This document shows positions 23,175 to 32,400 of a DNA stretch of 37,154 nt, in pieces. The first letter of the stretch is position 1. Each line of letters begins with the position of its first letter. A program made the position numbers and the translations under genes. Source of the stretch: Butyricicoccus sp. (GTDB taxonomy: Bacteria > Bacillota > Clostridia > Oscillospirales > Butyricicoccaceae); the NCBI GenBank assembly GCA_020025755.1, contig JAHHRO010000021.1, positions 1 through 37,154 on the forward strand, written 5' to 3'. The notes beneath the pieces were generated by a model. It saw nothing but the letters and a program-made list of their open reading frames with translations. It was not told the DNA's origin and made no database searches.

Positions 23175-23208
23175 AAAAGGGGTCGCTGGGGAGCCACCCT
23201 CCCCAGCG
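23175..23208 (-). terminator. Internal (probably leaky) terminator after the major pilin gene
   Basis: A perfect 10-bp GC-rich stem (CGCTGGGGAG 23184-23193 / CTCCCCAGCG 23199-23208, loop CCACC) is followed on the minus strand by ACCCCTTTTTGAG. The T run begins 5 nt after the stem, so termination is probably partial. This would give more pilin mRNA than mRNA for the peptidase and pilMNO. Confidence 0.6.
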
Positions 23209-23250
23209 GTTGATTGGTTCAAAGAATTGATGTTGTGTGCTTACGGCTTC

Positions 23251-23679
23251 TTACTTACCTTGAGGCTTTCCAAAAGTTTCCTTGCTGGCAAGTGGTGCAT
23301 TTGTGCTCCAATTCAGTTCAACATCGCCGTTCTCATCAATATCGACTTTCAGGTAGCCATTCTTGTTATTTCCACGCTGACCATAACCCTTCTCCGGTGC
23401 ATCGCCTTCTTCCAGCTTACCGTCAACAGCATTAAAGTAATACTTCTTATCCTTAACAGACTCTTCTACAGTCATATATTCAATCAGTGCAGCAGCCTTT
23501 GCAGAGCGTTCGTTTGCAGCATCGGTTGCAGTTCTTGCCTTTTCAAGGCTCTTGCTTACCATCGGGATGGAGATCGCGATAAGGATGGCGATGATCGCAA
23601 CAACGATCAGCATCTCGACCAGCGTAAAGCCTGCTGTCTTTTTGAGTTTCTTCATGTACTTTTCTTTCAGGTTATTCAT
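23251..23679 (-). CDS. Major type IV pilin
   Basis: This is the main pilus subunit. The start at 23679 has AAGGAGG 9 nt upstream. The 142-residue prepilin has a 17-residue basic leader ending KKTAG^FTLVEM, with the processing Gly, Phe+1 and Glu+5. A classic hydrophobic assembly helix follows (LIVVAIIAILIAISIPMV). The soluble domain is small (about 95 residues), lacks the C-terminal disulfide pair of Gram-negative pilins, and is Lys/Glu/Asn-rich. It is probably the most expressed gene of the operon, given the strong ribosome site, the 97-nt untranslated leader after pilC, and the terminator-like hairpin just behind it. Confidence 0.93.
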   Translation of the reverse strand: MNNLKEKYMKKLKKTAGFTLVEMLIVVAIIAILIAISIPMVSKSLEKARTATDAANERSAKAAALIEYMTVEESVKDKKYYFNAVDGKLEEGDAPEKGYGQRGNNKNGYLKVDIDENGDVELNWSTNAPLASKETFGKPQGK

Positions 23680-23776
23680 GTGTGTATTCCTCCTTATATG
23701 CTTTTTACCACGCTTGCGGTACAAAATTTACCCTATATCCCATAAAAAGATGTGGGTGGCACACCCTTCCATGTCC

Positions 23777-24985
23777 TTACATCAACGCGCCATACATGCT
23801 GAACATCGGCAGATAGATGGACATCAAAATCAAAAATACAAATACTGCCATCACACAAATGATTGCAGGCTCCAGTATGGAAAGGGCACGAGTGGTCAGT
23901 GTATCGACCTCATTGTCATAATATTCCGCTTGGATCTCCAGTGTAGACTCCAGCGAACCGGTCGCCTCACCCATTGCCGTCATCTGTACCAGCATATCGG
24001 GCAGATCCTCACAGGCGAGCATACACTCACCCAGCGGCTGTCCGCCCTCTACGCCCGGAATGACGTTCCGGATCTGCTCAGACAGATGTGCATTGCTGAT
24101 CGAGCGAGATGAAGTATCCAATGCTTTCAGGATCGGCATACCGGAAGACAGCATGGCAGACATGGTATGTGCAAACTGGCTTGCCGCGGTCATTACGGTA
24201 ATCTTGCCGAGCAGTGGGATCGTGATGCCCCAAAGCGCAGTGCGCAGACGTCCCTTGTCCGTGCTTGCGTACACGCGGAACATCAGCAATGCGCCAGCCG
24301 CCAAACCGACCATGACCCAGATATATTTACGGAAGAAATCGGAAAGCCCGACAACGATCCGCGTTGCAAGGGGCAGCTCCATCTCCATCGAGTCAAAGGT
24401 AGAGGCAAATGTCGGCACAGCATAAGTCATAATGATGGTGATAACGATGACCGATACAAAGATCAAAAATGCCGGATAGATCATGGCACTTGTTGCCTTT
24501 GCGCGTGTCTTGGTCATGCGGTCATAATAACGACTCAGCCGCTCAAACGAACGAACGAGATCACCCGATTGCTCACCTGCTTCGACCGTCTCGATAAAAG
24601 CAGGCGGCAGTCGGTTTTCGCCGCGCTTGGAAAAGCTATAGGACATGCTCCAACCGTTCGCGATATCCTCGGCTACCTGCGTGAGCAGCTTTTTGAGCAT
24701 CTTGTCCGAGGTCTGGGAACCGACCAGATCGACCGTCTGCACGAGTGGCATACCGGCTTTCAGGATGATGGAAAATTGTTTGCACATCAAGGAGAATGCT
24801 TTGAGATCGAGCTTCTGGAGTCGCTCCAGATGGTTCTCCTTGGAAAGACGGATCTCCTCGATCTGAAGGACGACATCATAGCTCTGACGGACCTGTGCAA
24901 CTGCCTGCGCACTGTCCGTGGCTTCTACGATGCCTTCGGTTTGTTGTCCGTCTGCGCCCAAAGCCTCATAACGATAGGTTGGCAC
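23777..24985 (-). CDS. pilC: PilC/GspF-family inner membrane platform protein
   Basis: This is the membrane platform on which the PilB and PilT motors act. The 402 residues have the usual length. It starts MPTYRYEALGADGQ, the typical F-protein N-terminus. Two T2SSF domains (about 70-195 and 270-395) carry QFSIILKAGMPLVQ, AGEQSGDL, HTMSAMLSSGMPILKAL and MGEATGSLESTL, with three membrane helices (about 168-190, 218-238, 373-395). The start is GTG at 24985 with AAAGGAG 9 nt upstream, 3 nt after the pilT stop. Confidence 0.95.
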   Translation of the reverse strand: MPTYRYEALGADGQQTEGIVEATDSAQAVAQVRQSYDVVLQIEEIRLSKENHLERLQKLDLKAFSLMCKQFSIILKAGMPLVQTVDLVGSQTSDKMLKKLLTQVAEDIANGWSMSYSFSKRGENRLPPAFIETVEAGEQSGDLVRSFERLSRYYDRMTKTRAKATSAMIYPAFLIFVSVIVITIIMTYAVPTFASTFDSMEMELPLATRIVVGLSDFFRKYIWVMVGLAAGALLMFRVYASTDKGRLRTALWGITIPLLGKITVMTAASQFAHTMSAMLSSGMPILKALDTSSRSISNAHLSEQIRNVIPGVEGGQPLGECMLACEDLPDMLVQMTAMGEATGSLESTLEIQAEYYDNEVDTLTTRALSILEPAIICVMAVFVFLILMSIYLPMFSMYGALM

Positions 24986-24988
24986 GTC

Positions 24989-26095
24989 TTACAGTCTCCT
25001 TTCATTTCCGATAAAGCCACGCGGTCGGGTCATACCCTGCGGTGCACCCATAGGCGCACCAGCTGAAAGCCCTGCGCCGCCGCGCATTGCGCCCTCCATG
25101 GTCTGCTGAGAGATCGCGCCGCTGCGGTACAGGTTCTGCAAGGTACGATCCATCAGGATATTGCCAACAGATCCGGTGGTCTGGATCGCATTCTGGATCT
25201 GTGGGGTCTTGCCCTCACGGATCAGGTTGCGGATCGCGTCGTCCGTCTTCATGACCTCACAGGCGAGGACGCGTCCCTCCTGCTTCGCACGCGGAAGCAG
25301 CTGCTGAGAGAGCACCGCCTTGAGCGTCATGGAGAGCTGCAAGCGGATCTGCTGCTGACGCTCTGCCGGAAATACATCGACGATACGGTCGATGGAATCT
25401 GCCGCAGAGTTCGTATGTACCGTACCGAATACCAGATGTCCGGTCTCGGCAGCAGTCAGCGCGGTCTGAATGGTATCCAGATCGCGCATCTCACCTACAA
25501 GGATGACATCGGGATCTTCACGCAGGGCGGCACGCAGACCTGCCGCAAAACTCATGGTATCGCGTCCGATCTCACGCTGATTGATGATGCACTGATCGGG
25601 TGTATAGACATACTCGACCGGATCTTCCAGCGTCAGGATATGCAGGCGTTCTCGATGATTGATGCGGTTGAGCATCGCCGCCAGCGTCGTAGACTTACCC
25701 GAACCGGTCTCGCCCGTAATGAGGACAAGTCCCTGATTGTAGGAGCAAAACTCCTCGACAACGGGCGGCAGCCCCAGCTCATTCAGCTCCGGAATGTGGT
25801 CGTTAAGCAAACGGATCGCCGCAGAATAAACACCCTGCTGACGGAACAGATTCAGTCGGCAGCGCACACCGGCAATGGTGAGTGCCATATCCAGTTCACC
25901 AACGCGCTCCAGCTCGGAAAACTGATCTCCGGCAAGCTCTCGTGCAAACGCCATGCACTGAGACGCGGTCAGCGGCACACTGTCCAGATCGCGGATCTCG
26001 CCGTCTATGCGACACTTCGGCGGCAGCTCACAAACCAGATGCAAATCGGAAGCCCGATTTTTTTTGGCTGTTTCAATATAATCATGAATCGTCAT
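24989..26095 (-). CDS. pilT: PilT retraction ATPase
   Basis: This ATPase powers pilus disassembly (twitching, DNA or surface pulling). The 368-residue protein has an N-terminal PAS-like domain and a RecA-like domain. Walker A GETGSGKST is at 128-136, the Asp box TLEDPVEY at 155-162, Walker B VILVGEMRD at 197-205 and the His box TGHLVFGTVHTNSA at 218-231. The PilT signature AIRNLIREGKTPQI is near residue 280. The C-terminal 35 residues are Gly/Met/Ala/Pro-rich and unusual. ATGA overlaps the pilB stop by 4 nt. Its presence predicts dynamic, retractile pili rather than a static secretion pseudopilus. Confidence 0.95.
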   Translation of the reverse strand: MTIHDYIETAKKNRASDLHLVCELPPKCRIDGEIRDLDSVPLTASQCMAFARELAGDQFSELERVGELDMALTIAGVRCRLNLFRQQGVYSAAIRLLNDHIPELNELGLPPVVEEFCSYNQGLVLITGETGSGKSTTLAAMLNRINHRERLHILTLEDPVEYVYTPDQCIINQREIGRDTMSFAAGLRAALREDPDVILVGEMRDLDTIQTALTAAETGHLVFGTVHTNSAADSIDRIVDVFPAERQQQIRLQLSMTLKAVLSQQLLPRAKQEGRVLACEVMKTDDAIRNLIREGKTPQIQNAIQTTGSVGNILMDRTLQNLYRSGAISQQTMEGAMRGGAGLSAGAPMGAPQGMTRPRGFIGNERRL

Positions 26096-27798
26096 TCCGC
26101 TTGTCTCCCTATGATTCTTATGATTTCATCGGTTGTTGTAACACCCTCGCTGACCAGTTCTGCGCAATTTTGCAGGATCGACTGGAAGTCCGAATGATGT
26201 ACCGCTTCTTCCACCAGCTTCAGATCCTTCTGATGGATCGCATGGCGGATCTCAGGGGTCATGGTCAGGATCTCAAATACAGCGATTCGACCGCGATAGC
26301 CGGTCTGGAAACAGTCCGAACAGCCGGCACCGCGATAGAAATGATGGGCGCGGTTCGGGTCAAGACCAAGCATTGCAGCTTCCTCCGGTGTTGCCGTGTA
26401 AGCCGTGCGGCAGCGCGGACAGATGCGGCGCACCAGACGCTGAGAAATGATGCCGCGCACTGCACCAGCGATCAGATATGGTTCTACACCGATATCCAGC
26501 AGACGGTCGATCGAGGAGATCGCGTCATTCGTATGGATCGTGGTCAGCACCAGATGACCGGTCATTGCGGAACGCATGGCGATCTCGGCAGTCTCACCAT
26601 CACGAATTTCTCCGACTGCAATGATATCAGGATCCTGACGCAGTACGGCTCTCAGGGAATTTGCAAATGTAAGGTCGGTCTGCTCGTTGATCTGCACCTG
26701 ACAAACGCCGTCCATATGATACTCGACCGGATCTTCGAGCGAAATAAGGTTGACCTCCTCACTCTTTTTATGATCGATCATGGTGTACAGCGTAGAGGTC
26801 TTACCGGAACCGGTTGGACCCACAACCATCAGCACGCCTTCCTTGCAGTCTGTGAGCAGTTGCATAAATCTGCGCTTGTTCTCACCGCGCAGACCAATGC
26901 CATCGACCGAGATCATACGCGGATCCTTACGCAGGAGACGGATCACGATCTTTTCGCCATTGATGGTGGGCAAGGTAGAAACACGAAGATCCATGACCTC
27001 CTGCTGCACCATCATATTGATGCGCCCATCCTGCGGTATATTCTTTTGGGCAATATCCAGCTGTGCCATGATCTTGATACGGGAGATCACAGACATCTGC
27101 AATTCACGCGGAACGGTGATGATATTACGCAGAACACCGTCGATACGCATACGGATGAGCAGCTTGGAGCCAACCGGCTCCAAGTGGATATCACTGGCGT
27201 TCTCCGTATAGGCACGCTGGATGATCGAGTTTACGAGACGAATCGTCGGTGCTGCGTTTTCGTCCCCGTCATCGGCTGCCAGCCGGAAATCCTCCACGGC
27301 GCGGATGCTCGCGCCATACTGATTGGTATCCAGATCGCGGCGCATGTCCTCGATCGCCTTCATGGTACCCTGATTGCTGTACAGGTTTTGGAGCGCACGC
27401 TCCAAGGCTTCATCTGTTGCGATCATCGGGATGACCTGACGGCGTGTTGCCGCTCCAACTTCTTCGATCGCTGCAAAGTTCAGCGGATCGGTCATACCCA
27501 GATACAACTCGGAACGCGTTGCACGCACCGGAACGACACGGTGCTTCTTTGCAATGCTCTTGGGCAGCAGCTGCGCCATATCGGATGAGATCGTACAGGC
27601 GTTGAGGTCGATAAACTCCAGACCCAGCTGGGTCATGAGTGCCTCTATGACCTGCGTTTCCGTAATGATATGGTTATCACGCAGTATGTCACCCAAACGT
27701 TTGCCGTTTTGCTTCTGCATCGCCAAGGCTTCCTGCAGCTGCTCCTGTGTAATGGTGCCATTGCCTACCAGCAAATCGCCTAGTCTTGTATATTTCAT
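26092..27798 (-). CDS. pilB: PilB/GspE-family extension ATPase
   Basis: This motor drives pilin polymerisation. At 568 residues it has normal length. The N-terminal MshEN-type domains (LGDLLVGNGTITQEQLQEAL and LGLEFIDLNACTI) are often c-di-GMP-binding in this family. Walker A GPTGSGKT is at 327-334, the Asp box SLEDPVEY at about 353-360, Walker B IIAVGEIRD at 392-400 and the His box TGHLVLTTIHTNDA at 413-426. Four zinc Cys (C460, C463, C493, C496) form the PilB/GspE zinc site. GGGAGG is 6 nt before the ATG. It overlaps both neighbours by 4 nt. Confidence 0.96.
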   Translation of the reverse strand: MKYTRLGDLLVGNGTITQEQLQEALAMQKQNGKRLGDILRDNHIITETQVIEALMTQLGLEFIDLNACTISSDMAQLLPKSIAKKHRVVPVRATRSELYLGMTDPLNFAAIEEVGAATRRQVIPMIATDEALERALQNLYSNQGTMKAIEDMRRDLDTNQYGASIRAVEDFRLAADDGDENAAPTIRLVNSIIQRAYTENASDIHLEPVGSKLLIRMRIDGVLRNIITVPRELQMSVISRIKIMAQLDIAQKNIPQDGRINMMVQQEVMDLRVSTLPTINGEKIVIRLLRKDPRMISVDGIGLRGENKRRFMQLLTDCKEGVLMVVGPTGSGKTSTLYTMIDHKKSEEVNLISLEDPVEYHMDGVCQVQINEQTDLTFANSLRAVLRQDPDIIAVGEIRDGETAEIAMRSAMTGHLVLTTIHTNDAISSIDRLLDIGVEPYLIAGAVRGIISQRLVRRICPRCRTAYTATPEEAAMLGLDPNRAHHFYRGAGCSDCFQTGYRGRIAVFEILTMTPEIRHAIHQKDLKLVEEAVHHSDFQSILQNCAELVSEGVTTTDEIIRIIGRQAE

Positions 27799-28367
27799 GT
27801 ATTTCCTCCCTCGTCACGCGTCTGATTGAGACAGCGGACAGAAAAACTGATTTTATTGGAGATCTCATGAACGCCTTTGACCTCCAACTCCACATGGAAC
27901 AGATCACAATTCCCGGCGGTCTCAGTTTTATCACCGCCTACCTTTTGGTTGTCTGGCTTTGAACTGCCTGCCTTTTGAAAGGTGATGTCACAGCTTTCGA
28001 TCTTATATACGCCATTTCCATACGCACCTGTGGAGAGCATCAGCAGGCCATTGGCACGCAGCTGACCCTTATTGTCGATTTCAAGTTTTGTATTCGAGCC
28101 ATAATTCGCACTGGTATAGTGTTCCAGCTTTCCAGCTGTGGCGGTGATGTCCCTTGCGTAACGCAATTCATTGGATAAAAGATTGCTGAGGGTAGAAAGC
28201 AGGAGCTGGGTCTCAGATTCCTCGGTGACATTGTTATAGCTGTCACGCGCCAGAAACAAACCTGTACTCAGCATCAATCCCAACAGCGCAAGGATGCCGG
28301 TCCCAACGACCATTTCGATCAGCGTGAGACCGCGATCGCTTTTCAGCTTTTTGCGAAGACGTTTCAC
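27795..28367 (-). CDS. Minor pilin / pseudopilin with GspJ/GspH-like N-terminus
   Basis: The 190-residue protein has a 13-residue basic leader MKRLRKKLKSDRG^ followed by LTLIEMVVGTGILALLGLMLSTGLFLARD, with Glu+5 present. The C-terminal domain (about 40-190) is beta-rich with a late Cys pair (NCDLF ... VRCLNQ) that could form a disulfide. It starts at GTG (GTGA overlap with the preceding gene), so initiation depends on coupling; only a weak GGAAGG site is visible. Minor pilins of this size prime assembly in a tip complex; the exact role is inferred from the cluster. Confidence 0.85.
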   Translation of the reverse strand: MKRLRKKLKSDRGLTLIEMVVGTGILALLGLMLSTGLFLARDSYNNVTEESETQLLLSTLSNLLSNELRYARDITATAGKLEHYTSANYGSNTKLEIDNKGQLRANGLLMLSTGAYGNGVYKIESCDITFQKAGSSKPDNQKVGGDKTETAGNCDLFHVELEVKGVHEISNKISFSVRCLNQTRDEGGNT

Positions 28368-28726
28368 GATGTAGCACCTTCCTTTGGTGGCTTGATGATT
28401 CCATACGCATACAAATCTCTGCTTCCGTGTTTCTCGCCATAGGATTTTTGGGGTCCATATACATTGACAGGAATCCGCGCCTGTTCTGTACCGCTTTCCT
28501 TGATCGAGATCGCTGCCTCAGAAAGCTGATGTTTGCGGCTTTCCACCTCGGTCAGGGTCTGATAGAAATAGGCATCCATCTCCTTACCCTTCTTATCGAT
28601 CCGCACGGAAACCGCTACTCCACCCATCAGCATCGCAACCGAAAGCGTAGCAACTAGGATCGCTGCAACCAGCTCTACCAGAGTTTCGCCTTTCTGGCTT
28701 TTCAGTTTTGCTTGTACGCGATTCAT
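28364..28726 (-). CDS. Minor pilin, GspI/PilV-like size
   Basis: The start at 28726 gives a 120-residue protein, with a purine-rich GGAGGGGG site 8 nt upstream and the usual ATGA overlap with the gene before it. The leader is MNRVQAKLKSQKG^, then ETLVELVAAILVATLSVAMLMGGVAV. Glu+5 is present, but residue +1 is Glu rather than Phe or Met, which is unusual. The small C-terminal part has no Cys pair. Short pseudopilins of this type (GspI-like) usually bridge the tip proteins to the pilus shaft. Confidence 0.85.
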   Translation of the reverse strand: MNRVQAKLKSQKGETLVELVAAILVATLSVAMLMGGVAVSVRIDKKGKEMDAYFYQTLTEVESRKHQLSEAAISIKESGTEQARIPVNVYGPQKSYGEKHGSRDLYAYGIIKPPKEGATS

Positions 28727-29484
28727 GGCTTTGCCCCCTCCTTCTGTCCGGGTGCGATCCAGCTGATTTCCCATTGCAGCGGTTCGGTCTGCTGAAGCGT
28801 CTCCTCCTTTGTCGGGGTCGGATTTTTTAATGTAGGCTTTCCTGTTTTGGGTGTGAGTTCTGCCTGCATTTTATAATCCCCCAAAGTCGCCGCCACTTCT
28901 ATGCTATATTCCTCTGTGATCAGAAGCTCTACTTCTACTGGCAATTCATCCAGCGTAGTCTGGGTCTCCGGCTTCACCGTTAGGCTATATTTTGTTTTTG
29001 GTGCAGGATTTTTCACAGTCAGTTGTAAGGTGCTATGCGCTTTTCCCTGCTTCAACATCTCCTGAATCCTTTTGACCTCAGCCCCGAACATACCATCAAA
29101 ATTCGGCAAAACGATCTTTTTGAGATATGCCTCAGTCGTTGTATCTTGGATCTGATAAGAGCCATCCTCTTGATGAAAGAAATAATGATAGATGGTATAC
29201 AGGTAGTGTCCCTCTGCATCGTTCACAATTTCCTCCTCTACCCGATAGGTATACTGTCCGCGATACTCGGAGCGATTGAGTTCATCGCAGATCGCACTCA
29301 CGGCAGAGGAGATCGTCATATACTGCTGATGCTGTTCCATATTGCTGCGATGCTTGGCGGAATTGGATACCGATGCAACCAGAATGGAAACCGTTACCAT
29401 CATACAGATAAGCAGGAACATCAAGGCGAGCAGCATAGAAGCACCGCGCTGGCTTTTCAGTTTGCGTTTGAGCGCATTTCTCAT
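28723..29484 (-). CDS. GspK/PilX-like pseudopilin lacking Glu+5
   Basis: The 253-residue protein has leader MRNALKRKLKSQRG^ and helix ASMLLALMFLLICMMVTVSILVAS. Position +5 is Leu instead of Glu, the known hallmark of GspK-type tip pseudopilins. The region after the helix is alpha-helical and Gln/Met/Glu-rich. The second half (about 140-250) is beta-rich (QLTVKNPAPKTKYSLTVKPE) with a Pro/Thr/Lys-rich tail. It follows the giant prepilin with a 4-nt ATGA overlap and a GAGGAGGG ribosome site inside that gene's end. This suggests it helps place the giant protein at the tip; the placement is inference. Confidence 0.8.
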   Translation of the reverse strand: MRNALKRKLKSQRGASMLLALMFLLICMMVTVSILVASVSNSAKHRSNMEQHQQYMTISSAVSAICDELNRSEYRGQYTYRVEEEIVNDAEGHYLYTIYHYFFHQEDGSYQIQDTTTEAYLKKIVLPNFDGMFGAEVKRIQEMLKQGKAHSTLQLTVKNPAPKTKYSLTVKPETQTTLDELPVEVELLITEEYSIEVAATLGDYKMQAELTPKTGKPTLKNPTPTKEETLQQTEPLQWEISWIAPGQKEGAKP

Positions 29485-32400
29485 GGCTGACCCTCCTCAG
29501 GCTGCGGCTGCGGCTGCGGTGGAACCGGTGGAACCGGCGGTTCTGGTGGTTCCGTCGGTTCCGGTCTCGGTTCCGGTTCATGTTTGAGCTTGATGGTCAG
29601 TTGTTTCCACAGGGTGTGGATATTCCCGTCAAATCCGGATGCCGGATCTGCATCTGTATGGAACTGGAACTGGATCTTGACCGGAACAGATGCCGGATAA
29701 GTTGTCTGCGGATACGCTTCGATCTGCAATGTACCGACCTGTGGTGCACCTTGCGCATCTACTTTCCATTTCGCCTGCGCGATCTTCTGAGACGCGGTGG
29801 GGATCGGTTCAAATGCCGTGATCTTCAGATCGGTGATCGATCCATCAGGATCATCCAGCACCTCACGGAAGCTGTCTGCCGTGTATTCCTTTACGATGCC
29901 TTCCGTTTGATCTTTCTTGAATACAAACTGCTGCTCCGGCAATGTTTTTTCATGGTCTGCAACACGCAGGATGAATGTACTGGTTCGATCATAGGACTCA
30001 TTCAGATAGCGAACTTTGTATCTTGCCGTCATTTGCGTGCTTCCCGTTTTGAACGCTGTTGTTGTATGCAGACCCATATCGCTATTCTGACCCGTCCGCT
30101 CAAGCGTAGCCTTGGAGAAGTGATCGGGGTCAAACTCAACGCGAAGATTTGAGAAACCAATCGGGATCTCATCCGAAACGCGCTCATCATTTTTATCTCT
30201 CAGTTCCATTGGGATCTGCGCTGTTGGAATGCTCTTTTGCCCCGGAAATACGCCCCAATTTTGCGGCAGATACGGATCGGTAAAGACAACCAGCTGTGAC
30301 TTGGACTTCGGTGCGATACGCAGTTCTGCTGTCACAGTGACCTCGATGGGCAGCGTATATATTTCTGCGCCAACCTGATATGACACCGTTACCACAGTGC
30401 TGCCTTCCCGCTTGGCTGTGAGCTTCAGTGTGCAGTTATCACTGGATGTACCGTTAAGGATCTCAGCTTCCACGACTGGATTGGTTCTGCCGTCCTCTGG
30501 CTTATCCTTACATTCTACAGCCCAAGATCCCGATCCTCCCATCATACCGGACAATGTAAGCGTTTCTTCCCAAACCGCGCCCTTATCTGCCGCCTTATAG
30601 TCTGCAAACAGGTCAAAGATCACCGGAAGTGCGCCATATTCACGGCGGATACCAGACTGCGGCCAGTCACCGTAGTGTACATTTGCCGTGCCGCCGGCTG
30701 CGACCTCACTGGTCTGTGTCAGGATGGTCGGGAACGGATAGTTCTTACCCAACAGACTCGGATGTACGCCAAAGCTGTATCGTCCATCGATCGGAGCACC
30801 GTCCTTGGTTCTTGTCGTAACGGTTCCGAAGCCACCGCTATTTTGATTGAGACGCTGCAGAAGTCCCTGCCCAGTGGTTTTATCAGCCATCTCTGCATGT
30901 GTCATTCCAACAACCTTTTCGGTATCAATCTCCAGCACGCCCGGATTCTTGAATCTCTGCTTTTCCGTCCAAATATCGGTACGGATCTGACGAATTTTCT
31001 CCTCAAAGGTACGGAGATAATCCGGATTGTTCTGCATGACAACAGATGCAAGATAATAAGTGTTCTCATAGTTTGTCCAGCCATGATCCCCATTATATTG
31101 ATTGGGATTATCTTCGCTTCTGTCGATGTTGATGTCACCACTGCCGCCAACCGCATATAGACCCTTCAAATGTCTATTGGAATTTTGCGCCGGCAGGATC
31201 GTATAGGTATAGCAGTTCTTGAGTGTATTTTGCAGTTCTTCTCCATGTTGACCAATGGTCTCATTACTCTCTGGACCACCTACTCCAATACGCTTGGTGT
31301 AGATACCACCTACAATACTGCCAACATAGATACCTCGCGCTGGTTTGAAAACGTACGAGTCTTTATCCACCTCAATTTCTCCACCTGTATAGCAGCTGCT
31401 GATCGTACCCTGACAGCTTCCTACCAGACCGCCGACACGCACATTATCGTTATCTCGAGAGTTCAGATAGATGTTTGTAACCGCCGTACAACCCGTAAGA
31501 TCCATACTGGATACACCGATCAAGCCGCCCAGACCGGTACCACCCCAGCCACCCTGATTTACAGATTGGTGTATATCCTTGACGGTATAGCCTGTGACCG
31601 TACAGTTTACAACAGCACTCTTTTCCTTGGAGCCTGCGACCCCGACAAGTCCGCCGATTGCATACCAATAACTATCGCCACTGTTGGCACCTTCTACAAT
31701 CGCCTTACCATCCGTAGAGTGCAGCACCATATTCTTTAAGGTACCATTGTACACTACGCCAAACAGTCCAACGGTAGAAGATCTCTGTCCTTTGATATTG
31801 ATATCTGCCATCATATAGTCGTTTCCACTGTATGTCCCCTCGAACCAACCATACAATGCACCCTGATTTTTCATGGTCGGATCATAGAACTCAGCGATCG
31901 GCGTATATACTCTTCCTTTTCTGCCCTTCAGGTCATGGGTCTGTGCCCATTGGAACTGCCGTTTTCCGGCAGACGCAGAAGATGCCAGATAGGGGAACTG
32001 ACTTGCATTTCCCTGTATCAATACTGTATTCGTATTCTTGGTATCATCGTTCCAGTTGATAAACTGAAGCTGTTCGATCGATCGTACCTGATAGGGCTTC
32101 TTTTCTGTTCCCAATACAGTTTCCTGACCCACAGGCTCCATGGAATCTGCAAAGAACGGATTGACTCTCGCCTGAAATACAGAACCGTCTGTCTGAGTCA
32201 GCTTCCAAAGACCTGCTGGAGAACCTTCTCCATAGGTTCCCTGTAAATACAATCCGTCCTTACCATCTGCCCCAACATTCGATCCAAGGAAATCTGACTT
32301 TCTTGTCTGATAGCTATGGAACGTATACCGTCCGCCCATCAGCTCAGACAACATCTCGTCAGCCTTCGCATCATTGCTCGCCTGATGTACTCCGTTAGGA

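Noticed and set aside
25882..27588. A 568-codon plus-strand open frame opposite pilB/pilT, and a 523-codon one opposite the giant pilin (33120-34691)
   Set aside because: These are antisense shadows with abnormal composition; the minus-strand genes carry full sets of motifs.
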